Of a stretch of 64,000 nt of DNA, positions 13,489 to 22,903 are shown one piece after another. Source of the stretch: Glacieibacterium arshaanense (GTDB taxonomy: Bacteria > Pseudomonadota > Alphaproteobacteria > Sphingomonadales > Sphingomonadaceae); contig NZ_SIHO01000003.1 of the NCBI RefSeq assembly GCF_004681125.1, positions 462,122 to 526,121 of the forward strand. The letters run 5' to 3'. Every line of letters begins with the position of its first letter. The stretch's first letter is position 1. Below the pieces are notes generated by a model. The model was not told the DNA's origin. It saw only the letters and a list, made by a program, of their open reading frames with translations, and did not search any database. A program made the position numbers and the translations under genes.

Positions 13489-14580
13489 TCACATCGCAGC
13501 GACGCGCCCGCCGGCATGGCGCACCAGTTGCCCGCCCAGTTCGAGGTCGAGCAAAACCGTCGCGACGATCGCGCTCGGCAGCCCCGACAGCCGCACCAGT
13601 TCGTCGACCGGGCAGGGGGTGGGCGACAGCAGCGCGCTGACTGTCGTGTGCGCGCTTTCATCGGCTTCGAGCGCCAGCGGGGCGGCGTCATAATGCGCAG
13701 CGGGTGCGGCAAAGCGGCCGCCGATGCCGGCGGTGAAGCTGTTCAGCGCCTCCAACACATCGGCGGCGTTCTGGATCAGCGTCGCGCCTTCGCGGATGAG
13801 CTGGTTGCAGCCCTGTGCGCGCGGATCGAGTGGCGAGCCGGGGACTGCCATAACCTCGCGCCCGGCCTCGGCGGCGATGCGTGCAGTGATCAGCGAGCCC
13901 GATTTGAGCGCGCCTTCGACGACCACCGTGCCTGCCGCGAGCGCGGCGATGATGCGGTTGCGGCGCGGGAAGTGGCGCGCCTGCGGCTGCGTGCCGAACG
14001 GCTGCTCCGCGACAATCAGCCCGCGTTCGCCGATCTGCGCCTGCAAGTCGGCGGCTTCGGGCGGGTAGGCGACATCGAGCCCGCCGGCGATGACGCCGAT
14101 GGTGCCGCCCTCCAGCGCCCCCCAGTGCGCCGCGGTGTCGATGCCGCGCGCCAGCCCCGACACCACCACCAGTTCCGCCGCCGCCAGCCCCGCCGCGAGC
14201 TCGCGGGCAAAGCGCGTGCCGGCGCCGCTGGCGTTGCGCGCACCGACGATGGCAACCGCCGGCCGTTCGAGCAGCGCAAGGTCGCCCTTGACCGCGAGCA
14301 CCGGTGGTGCGGCCTCGCTGTGCGCCAGTAGGTGCGGGTAGAAGTCGCCGCCGATGAAGAGCAACTGCCCGCCGAAGCCACTTACCGCGTCGATTTCGGC
14401 TTCCGCCTCGGCGCTTGTCGCGATGCGCAGGTTGCGCCCGCCGCGCCGCGCCAGATCGGGCAGTGCATCGACCGCGGCAACGGCCGTGCCGAAGCGCATC
14501 AGCAATTGCCGGTAGGTGACGGGGCCGATGTTTTCGCTGCGGATGAGCCGGAGTTTCGCGACCGTTTCGGCCGCGCTCAC
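13489..14580 (-). CDS. dprA: DNA-processing protein DprA
   Basis: 363 residues. DprA binds incoming single-stranded DNA and loads RecA during natural transformation. A SAM-like N-terminal domain (MSAAETVAKLRLIRSENIGPVTYRQLL) is followed by the Rossmann-like DprA core (VAIVGARNASGAGTRFARELAAGLA; SGLARGIDTAAHWGAL; AVPGSPLDPRAQGCNQLIREGA). A C-terminal winged-helix domain follows (PTPCPVDELVRLSGLPSAIVATVLLDLELGG). The start is GTG at 14580, which overlaps the stop of plsY (GTGA), so the two are translationally coupled. This pair is common in alphaproteobacteria. Confidence 0.95.
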   Translation of the reverse strand: MSAAETVAKLRLIRSENIGPVTYRQLLMRFGTAVAAVDALPDLARRGGRNLRIATSAEAEAEIDAVSGFGGQLLFIGGDFYPHLLAHSEAAPPVLAVKGDLALLERPAVAIVGARNASGAGTRFARELAAGLAAAELVVVSGLARGIDTAAHWGALEGGTIGVIAGGLDVAYPPEAADLQAQIGERGLIVAEQPFGTQPQARHFPRRNRIIAALAAGTVVVEGALKSGSLITARIAAEAGREVMAVPGSPLDPRAQGCNQLIREGATLIQNAADVLEALNSFTAGIGGRFAAPAAHYDAAPLALEADESAHTTVSALLSPTPCPVDELVRLSGLPSAIVATVLLDLELGGQLVRHAGGRVAAM

Positions 14581-15164
14581 TTGGCGCCGATCTTCGATTC
14601 GGTGCCGTTGGCCAGCCGCTTGATGTTATCGGCATGGCGCCACCACAGCAGCACCGCCATCACCGCGAACGCGATGGTCCATCCCGGCGCGCCGAGGAAA
14701 TAGCCCGCGACCGGTGCCGCGACCGCCGCCGCCAGCCCGCCCGCCGACGAATAACGCGTGATCGCTGCCGCACCCAGCCACACCAGCGCGACGCACACGC
14801 CGATCAGCGGCGCGGCCGCAAACGCCACGCCGAGCAGCGTCGACACGCCCTTACCGCCATTGAACTTCAGCCAGACCGGGAAGCAATGCCCGGTAAATGC
14901 CGCGACGCCGGCAATCTGGGCTGCCTCGTATCCGGCGAAATGTTGCGCCAGCAGCACCGCCGCCGCACCCTTGCCGGCATCGAGCAGCAAGGTCGCCAGC
15001 GCGATGCCCTTGCGCCCCGTCCGCAGCACGTTGGTCGCGCCGATATTGCCCGAACCGACGCCGCGCAGGTCGATGCCCTGGCCGCGCGCCAGCAGCAGCC
15101 CGAACGGAATCGACCCCAGAAGATAGCCGATGACGGCCCAGATGAGCGGATTGGTCAGCATCAT
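14577..15164 (-). CDS. plsY: Glycerol-3-phosphate acyltransferase PlsY
   Basis: 195 residues from ATG 15164. A polytopic inner-membrane enzyme that moves an acyl group from acyl-phosphate to glycerol-3-phosphate, the first step of phospholipid synthesis. PlsY motifs are visible: GYLLGSIPFGLLLAR, the SGNIGATNVLRTG loop, and GHCFPVWLKFNGGKGVSTLLG. A second ATG lies one codon later (15161). It overlaps dprA by four bases. Confidence 0.96.
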   Translation of the reverse strand: MMLTNPLIWAVIGYLLGSIPFGLLLARGQGIDLRGVGSGNIGATNVLRTGRKGIALATLLLDAGKGAAAVLLAQHFAGYEAAQIAGVAAFTGHCFPVWLKFNGGKGVSTLLGVAFAAAPLIGVCVALVWLGAAAITRYSSAGGLAAAVAAPVAGYFLGAPGWTIAFAVMAVLLWWRHADNIKRLANGTESKIGAK

Positions 15165-15275
15165 GGGCGCGATGCTAGCCGCGCGCCGCAAGCTTGGGTA
15201 GCGCGATTTGCACCGAATTGGCCGCGGCCCCACCGAAGCCCGGATGTGATGTCATCGCCAATGCCCCGCGACTAT

Positions 15276-15662
15276 TCAGGCCACGAAGCCGGTGGCGGGC
15301 TTGAATCGCTTCCACACCAGCCAACCAATCCCGATGAACAGGAATTGCACAACGACGCGGATGATCGCCGCCGAATGCGGCGTGATGACCGGATCGTCGC
15401 GAAACAGGTCCCAGATATGCAGCGGCAAATAGGCCGTGCACAGCGCGGCAAACGCCAGCCCGGCCACACCGCGAGTGCGCGGCACGACCGCCGCAATAGC
15501 GATCACCAGCTCGAAGACGCCCGACGCATAGATGATCGGCAGCGCCGGCAACGACCAGGGAATGAACCCGAGCAGATACGTCGGATTCCTGAAATGCAGC
15601 AGCGTGCCGCTGCCCATCACAAAGGCAATCAGCGCGCTCATCAACCAATACAGGATCTTCAT
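15276..15662 (-). CDS. DoxX-like small membrane protein
   Basis: 128 residues with about four hydrophobic helices (MKILYWLMSALIAFVMGSGTLLHF; LPALPIIYASGVFELVIAIAAVV; GVAGLAFAALCTAYLPLHIW; IIRVVVQFLFIGIGWLVW). The layout and the GVFELVIA segment resemble the DoxX/DoxD-like superfamily. The start ATG 15662 has a GGGGGG ribosome site upstream. The function of this branch is unknown. It diverges from nadE across a 177-base gap in which I see no clear motif. Confidence 0.75.
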   Translation of the reverse strand: MKILYWLMSALIAFVMGSGTLLHFRNPTYLLGFIPWSLPALPIIYASGVFELVIAIAAVVPRTRGVAGLAFAALCTAYLPLHIWDLFRDDPVITPHSAAIIRVVVQFLFIGIGWLVWKRFKPATGFVA

Positions 15663-15839
15663 GCTTGCCCCCCAGAGCGCATCGCGGTGTTCGGCCAATC
15701 GCTGCGTGGTCGCCCGTCGGCAGCAATCGGCATCAAACCGAGTGGATGTTAGAGGCGCGCCGCGTCATTGGGTAGCAGCTTTGCGCCCGCATTGCCGGTC
15801 ACAGTTGCCCGCCGCGCGCCACGCTCCTAAGACGGTGCC

Positions 15840-17492
15840 ATGACCGACCGCCTCTCGATCGCCCTTGCCCAGTCGAACGCCAGCGTTGGCAATTTGCGCG
15901 CCAATGCCGATGCGATGCTGGCGCAGCGCGCCGCGGCCGGCGATGCAGATTTGCTGGTCACCCCCGAACTGTCGCTGATCGGCTATCCGCCCGAAGATCT
16001 GGTGCTGAAGCCGGCGGCCGTGACGGCGTGTGCCGAAGAGCTCGACCGGCTGGCGCAGGCGACCGCGACCTCCGGCCCGGCGATGCTCGTCGGACTGCCG
16101 TGGCGCGAGGACGGCAAGCTGTACAACGCCATGGCGCTGCTCGACGGCGGGCGCATCGCGGCGATCACCAAAAAGCACGATCTGCCCAACTACGGCACCT
16201 TCGACGAAAAGCGCGTGTTCTCCGCTGGCCCGCTACCCGGACCGCTGGCGTTCCGCGGCGTCCGGCTCGGCGTACCGATCTGCGAGGATATCTGGACGCC
16301 CGACGTCACCGAATGCCTGACCGAAACCGGCGCCGAAATCCTGGTGGTGCCCAACGGCTCGCCGTTCGAAGTCGGCAAGGATGACCGCCGCCTCAGCCTC
16401 GCGGTCAGCCGCGTCACCGAGACCGGGCTGCCGCTGATCTACCTCAACCGCGTCGGCGGGCAGGACGAACTGGCGTTCGACGGCGCGAGCTTTGTCTTGA
16501 ACGCCGACCGCAAGCTGGCGTGGCAATTGCCTGATTGGGACGAGGCGCTGGTGCGGACCGACTGGACGCGCGGCGCAAATGGTTGGAGCTGCGCGCCCGG
16601 AAGCATCGCCAAACTCGATGACGACCCCGCCGATATCTATCACGCGATGCTTGTCGGCCTGCGCGACTACGTCAACCGCAACCGCTTCCCCGGCGTCGTG
16701 CTCGGGCTGTCGGGCGGCATCGATTCGGCGCTGTCGGCGGCGGTGGCGGTCGATGCGTTGGGCGCCGACCGCGTCTGGTGCGTGATGTTGCCGTCGCGCT
16801 TCACTGCCGATGATTCGCTCGAGGACGCCGCCGAATGCGCGCGCATGCTCGGCTGCCGGCTCGATACCGTGCCGATCCGCCCGGCGATGAATGCGTTCGA
16901 CGATATGCTGGCGCCGCTATTCGAAGGCCGCGACCGCGACATCACCGAAGAAAACATCCAGTCGCGCATCCGCGGCCTCGCGCTGATGGGCATTTCGAAC
17001 AAGTTCGGCCCGATGCTGCTGACCACCGGCAACAAGAGCGAGATGTCGGTCGGCTACGCCACCATCTACGGCGACATGGCCGGCGGTTATTCGGTGCTCA
17101 AGGACGTCTATAAAATGACGGTCTTCAAGCTCAGCGACTGGCGCAACCACAATTTCCCGCGCCTCGGGCTCGGCCCGCGCGGCCCCGTCATGCCGCAACG
17201 CGTCATCGACAAGCCGCCGACCGCCGAACTGCGCGAAAACCAGAAAGACCAGGACAGCCTGCCGCCCTACGAAGTCCTCGATGCCATCCTGCTCGGCCTG
17301 GTCGAGGATGAATTGTCGGTCGATGACCTCGTCGCCCGCGGCCTCGACGGCGATACAGTGCGCCGCATTGAACGCCTGCTCTACAACGCTGAATTCAAGC
17401 GCCGCCAGGCGCCCCCCGGCGTCAAGATCGGCCACCGCAACTTCGGTCGCGACCGGCGGTATCCGATCAGCAACGCGTTCCGCACGAGTTAA
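15840..17492 (+). CDS. nadE: Glutamine-dependent NAD+ synthetase
   Basis: 550 residues in two domains. The N-terminal nitrilase-type glutaminase has its catalytic cysteine at C148 (GVPICEDIW). The C-terminal synthetase has an ATP-binding P-loop SGGID at ~291-295 and TTGNKSEMSVGY. It turns nicotinic acid adenine dinucleotide into NAD using ammonia channelled from glutamine, the last step of NAD synthesis. The TAA stop overlaps the start of a REPIN-like repeat. Confidence 0.97.
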   Translation: MTDRLSIALAQSNASVGNLRANADAMLAQRAAAGDADLLVTPELSLIGYPPEDLVLKPAAVTACAEELDRLAQATATSGPAMLVGLPWREDGKLYNAMALLDGGRIAAITKKHDLPNYGTFDEKRVFSAGPLPGPLAFRGVRLGVPICEDIWTPDVTECLTETGAEILVVPNGSPFEVGKDDRRLSLAVSRVTETGLPLIYLNRVGGQDELAFDGASFVLNADRKLAWQLPDWDEALVRTDWTRGANGWSCAPGSIAKLDDDPADIYHAMLVGLRDYVNRNRFPGVVLGLSGGIDSALSAAVAVDALGADRVWCVMLPSRFTADDSLEDAAECARMLGCRLDTVPIRPAMNAFDDMLAPLFEGRDRDITEENIQSRIRGLALMGISNKFGPMLLTTGNKSEMSVGYATIYGDMAGGYSVLKDVYKMTVFKLSDWRNHNFPRLGLGPRGPVMPQRVIDKPPTAELRENQKDQDSLPPYEVLDAILLGLVEDELSVDDLVARGLDGDTVRRIERLLYNAEFKRRQAPPGVKIGHRNFGRDRRYPISNAFRTS

Positions 17493-17584
17493 GGGCCTCC
17501 GGCGGGCAGGCTGAGGCCTGCACCCAATTATTGTGCGCTCTTCAAATGGGTGCAGGCCTCAGGCCTGCCCGCCGGAGGCCCTTC
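17491..17584. repeat. REPIN-like pair (locus c)
   Basis: Two inverted units (17491-17525 and 17548-17583) with a 22-base spacer. The right hairpin is GGCCTCAGGCC within GCAGG/CCTGC; the left has lost one base of the stem (GGCTGAGGCC). It lies between nadE and gltX, both rightward, and overlaps the nadE stop codon. Confidence 0.9.
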
Positions 17585-17605
17585 CGCATTACCTTTCTGG
17601 CTTGT

Positions 17606-18973
17606 ATGAGCGCGGCGATGACCACAACCCGTTTCGCCCCCAGCCCGACCGGCAGCCTGCACGCCGGCAACATCCGCACCGCGCTGATCAACTTCCTGTA
17701 CGCGCGTTCGCAAGGCGGGCGGTTCCTGCTGCGCATGGACGACACCGACCTTGCGCGTTCGACCGCGGCGTCGGCACAGGGCATTCGCGATGATCTCGCG
17801 TGGCTCGGGCTGATTCCCGACGCCGAGGTGAGGCAGTCGGAGCGGTTTGCGCTTTACGAAGCGGCGCTGGCAAAGCTGGCTGAAACCGGACGCGTTTACC
17901 GCGCTTACGAAACCCCGCTCGAACTCGACGTCAAGCGCAAGATCCAGCTGTCGCGCGGGCTGCCGCCGGTTTACGACCGCGCCGCACTGGCGCTGACCGA
18001 CGCCGACCACGCGCGTTTTGCCGCCGAGGGCGTCGCGCCGCACTGGCGCTTCAAGCTCGATACCTCGGTGCCGATTTTCTGGCACGACCGCGTCCGCGGC
18101 GAATGCCATATCGATCCGGCGTCGCTGTCGGATCCGGTGGTCAAGCGCGCCGATGGCAGCTGGTTGTATATGCTGCCGTCAGTAGTCGATGACATCGACA
18201 TGGGCGTCACCACCATCGTGCGCGGCGAGGATCATGTCACCAATTCGGGCGTGCAGATCCAGATGTTTGCGGCGCTGGGTGCCAGCTTGCCGGAATTCGC
18301 GCACCTGGCGCTGCTGACGGGTGCCGATGCGGCGCTGTCGAAGCGCATCGGTTCCGAAGGCACTGCCGTCTGGCGTCAAAGCGGCATCGAGCCGGTCACC
18401 GTGCTGGCGCTGCTCGCGCACATCGGCACCAGCCATGCCGTCGAGCCGGTCACCAGCCTGGCGCCGCTGATCGCCGGCTTCGATTTCGGCGCGTTCAGCC
18501 GCAACGCCGCGCGCTTTGACCCGGCCGATCTGCTTCACCTCAACGCCCGCGTTCTGCACCTAACCGACTATGACGCGGTCGCGCCGCGGTTGCCGGCGCG
18601 GGTCACGCCGGCGGTCTGGGCGGCCATCCGCCCCAATCTGACGACGCTCGCCGATGTGGCCGACTGGCTGGCAGTGATCGATGGCCCGGTGGCAGCACAG
18701 GCCGACGCGGGCGACGCCGAATACCTGCATGCCGCGCACGCCATTGCCGCCGATCTGACTTGGGACGATGCCGTCTGGCCGGCGCTGATCGCGGCGCTGA
18801 AAGACGCGACGGGTCGCAAGGGCAAGCCGCTGTTCATGCCGCTGCGCCGGGCGCTGACCGGGCTCGACCACGGTCCCGAAATGGCGGCGCTGCTGCCGCT
18901 GATCGGGCGTGACGCGGCACTTGAGCGGCTGGGTGCAGCCGCATCGCTGGCAAATGTCGCGCCGGCGTCCTAA
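17606..18973 (+). CDS. gltX: Glutamyl-tRNA synthetase (shorter type)
   Basis: 455 residues from ATG 17606; ATG 17618 (MTTTRFAPSPTG) is equally possible. A class I synthetase that charges tRNA with glutamate. The first ATP signature is FAPSPTGSLHAGNIRTALIN and the second, the KMSKS equivalent, reads ALSKRIGSEG. The C-terminal anticodon-binding half is full length, so it is a GltX and not the short GluQ. Many alphaproteobacteria carry two gltX genes; this looks like the second type. Whether another copy exists cannot be seen here. Confidence 0.9.
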   Translation: MSAAMTTTRFAPSPTGSLHAGNIRTALINFLYARSQGGRFLLRMDDTDLARSTAASAQGIRDDLAWLGLIPDAEVRQSERFALYEAALAKLAETGRVYRAYETPLELDVKRKIQLSRGLPPVYDRAALALTDADHARFAAEGVAPHWRFKLDTSVPIFWHDRVRGECHIDPASLSDPVVKRADGSWLYMLPSVVDDIDMGVTTIVRGEDHVTNSGVQIQMFAALGASLPEFAHLALLTGADAALSKRIGSEGTAVWRQSGIEPVTVLALLAHIGTSHAVEPVTSLAPLIAGFDFGAFSRNAARFDPADLLHLNARVLHLTDYDAVAPRLPARVTPAVWAAIRPNLTTLADVADWLAVIDGPVAAQADAGDAEYLHAAHAIAADLTWDDAVWPALIAALKDATGRKGKPLFMPLRRALTGLDHGPEMAALLPLIGRDAALERLGAAASLANVAPAS

Positions 18974-19006
18974 ATAGCCGCTACCTTCAACAGTCAGGCG
19001 ACGCCT

Positions 19007-19483
19007 GTGCCCCGAATGCTCGGTCCCAAACCCATCGTCGTGCCGCCGCGCTTGCCGTGGGAGCCCGTCGAAGTCGAACCGACGTGGCGCGAGAAGCTGC
19101 GGACGCTGCCGCGCTCGCGCTGGGTCATCCTCGGGCTTTCGTTCCTGGTGACCGCGGTCATCGTCTTCGGCTTCGTGGTGGACGCGCGCAAAAATATGCC
19201 GACGCGCACGCTGACGCTGCGCTATTTCCAAAGCTGGCCGGCAACGCGCAGCGACAAGGATATCGCTGCCGACCGCGCCGCTGAAAAAGCCGACTACGCC
19301 CGCCAGTTCGCCGAATCGCGCGCCTATATCGCGACCTTGCCGCCCGCCGAACAAAAGGCGGCGCGCGACCAATATAATGCCTTTGCCGCGTCGCTGGGCC
19401 CGAGCCTGCGCCCCGACGATTATGTGGCGCCCAAGCCCATCGTGCCGGTTCCGAACGCAGCACCGGCAGCACCTGCAAAGTGA
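19007..19483 (+). CDS. Single-pass membrane protein of unknown function
   Basis: 158 residues from GTG 19007 (AGGCGA lies upstream). A proline-rich N-terminus is followed by one hydrophobic helix at ~44-61 (WVILGLSFLVTAVIVFGFVV). Then come a charged, probably periplasmic, region (KDIAADRAAEKADYARQFAESRAYIATLP) and an Ala/Pro-rich tail. The stop overlaps the GTG start of ribD (GTGA), so it leads the riboflavin operon and is translated with it. I do not recognise a family, and a link to riboflavin is only positional. Confidence 0.75.
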   Translation: MPRMLGPKPIVVPPRLPWEPVEVEPTWREKLRTLPRSRWVILGLSFLVTAVIVFGFVVDARKNMPTRTLTLRYFQSWPATRSDKDIAADRAAEKADYARQFAESRAYIATLPPAEQKAARDQYNAFAASLGPSLRPDDYVAPKPIVPVPNAAPAAPAK

Positions 19484-20475
19484 ACGACGACGCGCGCTGG
19501 ATGGGCGCCGCGCTGGCGCTGGCAGCGCGCGGGCGCGGCCGCACCGCGCCCAACCCCGCCGTCGGCTGCGTTATCGTCAAAGGCGGCCATGTTGTCGGGC
19601 GCGGCTGGACGCAGCCCGGTGGCCGGCCGCACGCCGAAGCCGGAGCTCTCGCCCAAGCCGGTGACGCGGCGCGCGGCGCAACCGCCTATGTAACGCTCGA
19701 ACCCTGTGCGCATGTCTCGACGCGCGGCCCGGCCTGCGCCGACCTGCTGATTGCGGCGGGGATCGCGCGCGTCGTCATCGCCGCGACCGACCCCGACCCG
19801 CGCACCGCCGGCGCTGGCGCGGCGCGTATCGCCGCCGCCGGTATCGCGGTCACCAACGGCGTGCGCGCAGCCGAAGCCGCAGCCCAAAACCCCGGCTTCT
19901 TCAGCCGCATGGCGCGCGGGCGGTCGTTCGTAACGCTCAAGCTGGCGCTCAGCCTCGATGGCTGCCTGGCGCTGAACGATGGCCGCAGCCGCTGGATCAC
20001 CGGCGCGGCGGCACGCGCGCATGCCCACCGTGAACGCGCGCTCGCCGACCTGATTGTCGTCGGGCGCGGGACACTCGAAGCCGATGACCCGGCGCTCGAT
20101 GTGCGGTTGGCGGGCCTTGAAGACCGCGCGCCGCGTGCGGCGGTGCTCAGCCGTTCGTTGGGCGCGCTGCCATCGTCAAAGCTGGCGACAACGGGTGCGA
20201 CACTGCTGCGCGACTTTGCCGACATCGATGCCGATGCGTCGGTGCTCGACGTGTTCGTCGAAGGCGGTGCGGCACTGGCGACCGAACTGCTCGTCGCCGA
20301 CCGCGTCGACCGGCTGCTCATCTACCGCGCGCCGATCCTCATCGGCGGCAAGCCCGGCATCGGCGACTTGGGCCTCGCCGATCTGGCCGACGCGCATGGG
20401 CGCTGGCTGCCCGCGGGCGTCACCGATCTCGCGCCCGACCGCGCAGAGGTTTACCTGCGCGCGCCGGCCCGCTAG
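19480..20475 (+). CDS. ribD: Bifunctional riboflavin deaminase/reductase RibD
   Basis: 331 residues. The N-terminal cytidine-deaminase-like domain carries the zinc ligands in GRPHAEAGAL and EPCAHVSTRGPACADLL. The C-terminal reductase domain has the SLDGCLALNDGRSRWITGAAARAHAH motif. It performs the second and third steps of riboflavin synthesis, deaminating and reducing the pyrimidine product made from GTP. The start is GTG at 19480. ribE begins 10 bases after the stop. Confidence 0.96.
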   Translation: MNDDARWMGAALALAARGRGRTAPNPAVGCVIVKGGHVVGRGWTQPGGRPHAEAGALAQAGDAARGATAYVTLEPCAHVSTRGPACADLLIAAGIARVVIAATDPDPRTAGAGAARIAAAGIAVTNGVRAAEAAAQNPGFFSRMARGRSFVTLKLALSLDGCLALNDGRSRWITGAAARAHAHRERALADLIVVGRGTLEADDPALDVRLAGLEDRAPRAAVLSRSLGALPSSKLATTGATLLRDFADIDADASVLDVFVEGGAALATELLVADRVDRLLIYRAPILIGGKPGIGDLGLADLADAHGRWLPAGVTDLAPDRAEVYLRAPAR

Positions 20476-20485
20476 GTTCGCCGCC

Positions 20486-21091
20486 ATGTTTACAGGCATC
20501 ATCACCGACATCGGCACCGTGGAATCGGCGACGCAGCGCGCCGACCTGCGCGTCGTCATCACCAGCGGCTATGATATGACGGGCGTCGCCATCGGCGCGT
20601 CGATTGCCTGTTCGGGCGTCTGCCTGACCGTGGTCGAAAAGGGCGCCGGCTGGTTCGCCGTCGATGCCAGCCACGAAACGCTGTCGAAAACCGCGCCAGG
20701 GCATTTCGTCGCAGGGGCGAAGCTCAACCTCGAACGCGCGCTCAAGGTCGGCGACGAACTCGGTGGCCATATCGTCACCGGCCATGTCGACGCCGTCGCC
20801 ACGGTCGCCAAGCGCTGGACCGACGGCGGCTCGATCGGCATCGAATTCGCCGCACCGCGCGCACAGGGCGCCTGCATCGCCGCCAAGGGGTCAGTTACTG
20901 TCGACGGCGTCAGCCTGACGGTCAATATCGTCCATGACCAGGCCGATTCGACGCACTTCACCGTCAACATCATCCCGCACACCGCCGAATGGACGACGCT
21001 AGGTGCGCTGGCGGTGGGCGATTCGGTCAATATCGAGATCGACGTGCTGGCGCGCTACCTTGAACGCATGCGGGAATCGCTGGCGAATTAG
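20486..21091 (+). CDS. ribE: Riboflavin synthase alpha subunit
   Basis: 201 residues made of two similar lumazine-binding halves, as usual. The N-terminal MFTGIITDIGTVES is diagnostic, with GASIACSGVCLTVVE in the first half and GSVTVDGVSLTVNIV in the second. It joins two 6,7-dimethyl-8-ribityllumazine molecules to give riboflavin. An HTH-RibBX gene follows after 64 bases that contain paired palindromes. Confidence 0.96.
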   Translation: MFTGIITDIGTVESATQRADLRVVITSGYDMTGVAIGASIACSGVCLTVVEKGAGWFAVDASHETLSKTAPGHFVAGAKLNLERALKVGDELGGHIVTGHVDAVATVAKRWTDGGSIGIEFAAPRAQGACIAAKGSVTVDGVSLTVNIVHDQADSTHFTVNIIPHTAEWTTLGALAVGDSVNIEIDVLARYLERMRESLAN

Positions 21092-21098
21092 CTGTGCT

Positions 21099-21144
21099 TG
21101 ACATTCCAATGTGACGGATGCACGAACCGCACATTGAAATGTCA
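21099..21144. promoter_or_regulatory. Paired palindromic sites upstream of ribBX
   Basis: TGACATTCCAATGTG (21099-21113) and CACATTGAAATGTCA (21130-21144) are reverse complements with one mismatch. Each is itself nearly palindromic (ACATT two bases AATGT). Their centres are 31 bp apart, about three helical turns, which suits two dimers on one DNA face. A TTGACA box at 21098-21103 sits inside the left site. The following gene encodes a protein with an HTH-like N-terminus, so self-regulation is a reasonable guess. No FMN riboswitch was recognised. Confidence 0.55.
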
Positions 21145-21155
21145 GGACGTCTCGC

Positions 21156-22433
21156 ATGAGCACCACCCTAATCGAACGCATCCGCGCACTGGTCGCCGAT
21201 GGCAGCGAAACCCGCTCGGGCCTCGCGCGCGCCGCCGGGCTGCACGCCAATTCGCTGCGCAACCTGGACGATGACGACTGGAACCCGACGTCGGACACGC
21301 TCAAGAAGCTCGCGGCGATCATCGACGGCCGCCACCCCGGCAAGGTCATGGCGAGCGTCGAGGAAATCATCAACGAGGCCAAGAACGGCCGCATGTTCAT
21401 CCTCGTCGATGACGAAGACCGCGAGAACGAGGGCGACCTCGTCATTCCGGCGCAGATGGCAACGCCCGATGCGGTCAACTTCATGGCGCGCTACGGTCGC
21501 GGGCTGATCTGCCTGGCGCTGGCATCCGACCGCGTCAAGCAGCTCGGGCTGCCGCTGATGGCGCAGCACAACGGTACGCGCCACCACACCGCGTTCACCG
21601 TGTCGATCGAAGCGCATGAAGGCGTCACTACCGGCATTTCGGCGGCCGACCGCGCCCGCACGATTGCCGTCGCCATCGATGCCAGCAAGGGTCGCGAGCA
21701 TATCGTCACCCCCGGCCACGTCTTCCCGCTGGTCGCCAAGGACGGCGGCGTGCTGGTGCGCGCCGGCCATACCGAAGCCTCGGTCGATGTCGCGCGGCTC
21801 GCCGGGCTCAACCCGTCGGGCGTCATCTGCGAGATCATGAATGACGACGGCACGATGGCGCGGCTGCCCGACTTGCAGGTTTTCGCCGCCGAGCATGGCC
21901 TGAAGATCGGCACGATCCGCGACCTCATCGCCTACCGCCACCAGAACGACAATCTGGTGAAGTGCGTCGCCGAGACCAAGCTCGAGAGCAAGCATGGCGG
22001 CACCTGGACCGCCAAGACCTACGTCAACACCGCTGAGTATGCCGAGCATATGGTGCTGCAGAAGGGCCGTGTCGAACCCGGCAAGCCGACGCTGGTGCGC
22101 ATGCACAGCATGTCGATGTTCACCGACCTGTTCGGCGAAGTCGGCGGCCGCGCCGGCCAGTTGCAGCGCGCGATGGACATCATCGGCGAAGAAGGCGCCG
22201 GCATCGTCGTCATCATCCGCGACGCCCGCCCCGACGCGATTTCGACGCAGATGAAGGCCAAGGACGCCGGTCAGAGCTTCGAACTGCGTGACTATGGCAT
22301 CGGCGCGCAGATCCTCACCGACCTCGGCGTCAGCGACATGATCCTGCTGACCAACGCCCACCGCACGATCATCGGCATCACCGGCTACGGCTTGACCGTG
22401 GTCGGCGAACGCCCCATCCCCCTCGACGACTAA
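21156..22433 (+). CDS. ribB: HTH-like / DHBP synthase / RibX fusion (RibBX type)
   Basis: 425 residues in three parts. Residues ~1-65 look like a Cro-type helix-turn-helix ([36 protein letters not shown]). Residues ~67-265 are 3,4-dihydroxy-2-butanone-4-phosphate synthase, with the acidic [11 protein letters not shown] at ~85-95 and [10 protein letters not shown]. The last ~150 residues resemble GTP cyclohydrolase II, but the zinc segment that normally holds three cysteines reads [19 protein letters not shown] (from ~317) and has none. This part is therefore probably inactive, as in RibBX proteins. A working RibA must be elsewhere. Confidence 0.93.
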   Translation: MSTTLIERIRALVADGSETRSGLARAAGLHANSLRNLDDDDWNPTSDTLKKLAAIIDGRHPGKVMASVEEIINEAKNGRMFILVDDEDRENEGDLVIPAQMATPDAVNFMARYGRGLICLALASDRVKQLGLPLMAQHNGTRHHTAFTVSIEAHEGVTTGISAADRARTIAVAIDASKGREHIVTPGHVFPLVAKDGGVLVRAGHTEASVDVARLAGLNPSGVICEIMNDDGTMARLPDLQVFAAEHGLKIGTIRDLIAYRHQNDNLVKCVAETKLESKHGGTWTAKTYVNTAEYAEHMVLQKGRVEPGKPTLVRMHSMSMFTDLFGEVGGRAGQLQRAMDIIGEEGAGIVVIIRDARPDAISTQMKAKDAGQSFELRDYGIGAQILTDLGVSDMILLTNAHRTIIGITGYGLTVVGERPIPLDD

Positions 22434-22444
22434 AGGACCTCCCC

Positions 22445-22864
22445 ATGGCACATTTCCTCATCGTCGAAGCGCGCTTCTATGACGCCATCGCCAACGCGCT
22501 GCTCAGCGGCGCGCAGGCGGCGCTGACCGCAGCAGATGCGACCTACGAAGTCGTGTCGGTGCCTGGCGCGCTCGAAATCCCCGCCGCCATCGGGCTGGCT
22601 GCCGAAAGCGGCGCCTATGACGGCTATGTCGCGCTCGGCACCGTCATCCGCGGCGAGACTTTCCACTTCGAAGTCGTGTCGAACGAAAGCGCGCGCGGGC
22701 TGATGGCGCTGTCGCTCGACGGGCTGGCGATTGGCAATGGCATCCTGACGGTCGAAAACGAAGCGCAAGCCTGGGCGCGCGCCCGCGTCACCGAAAAGGA
22801 CAAGGGCGGCGAGGCGGCCAAGGCGGCACTCGCGATGCTGGCGCTGCGCGAGAAGTTCGCCTGA
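22445..22864 (+). CDS. ribH: 6,7-dimethyl-8-ribityllumazine synthase
   Basis: 139 residues. It condenses the RibB and RibD products into the lumazine precursor of riboflavin. Motifs: [34 protein letters not shown] (with the catalytic His) and NGILTVEN. An AAAGGACC ribosome site lies 8 bases before the ATG and touches the ribBX stop codon. Confidence 0.96.
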   Translation: MAHFLIVEARFYDAIANALLSGAQAALTAADATYEVVSVPGALEIPAAIGLAAESGAYDGYVALGTVIRGETFHFEVVSNESARGLMALSLDGLAIGNGILTVENEAQAWARARVTEKDKGGEAAKAALAMLALREKFA

Positions 22865-22903
22865 AGCGTGACATGAACCGTGCGCGCCGCTACAGACGCG
22901 CGG

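Noticed and set aside
17531-17605. N-terminal extension of GltX
   Set aside because: It too is translated REP sequence (similar [10 protein letters not shown] strings appear at several loci); the synthetase motif begins right after ATG 17606/17618.
21092-21155. FMN riboswitch before ribBX
   Set aside because: The gap is only 64 bases and lacks the conserved multi-helix RFN core; it holds palindromes instead.
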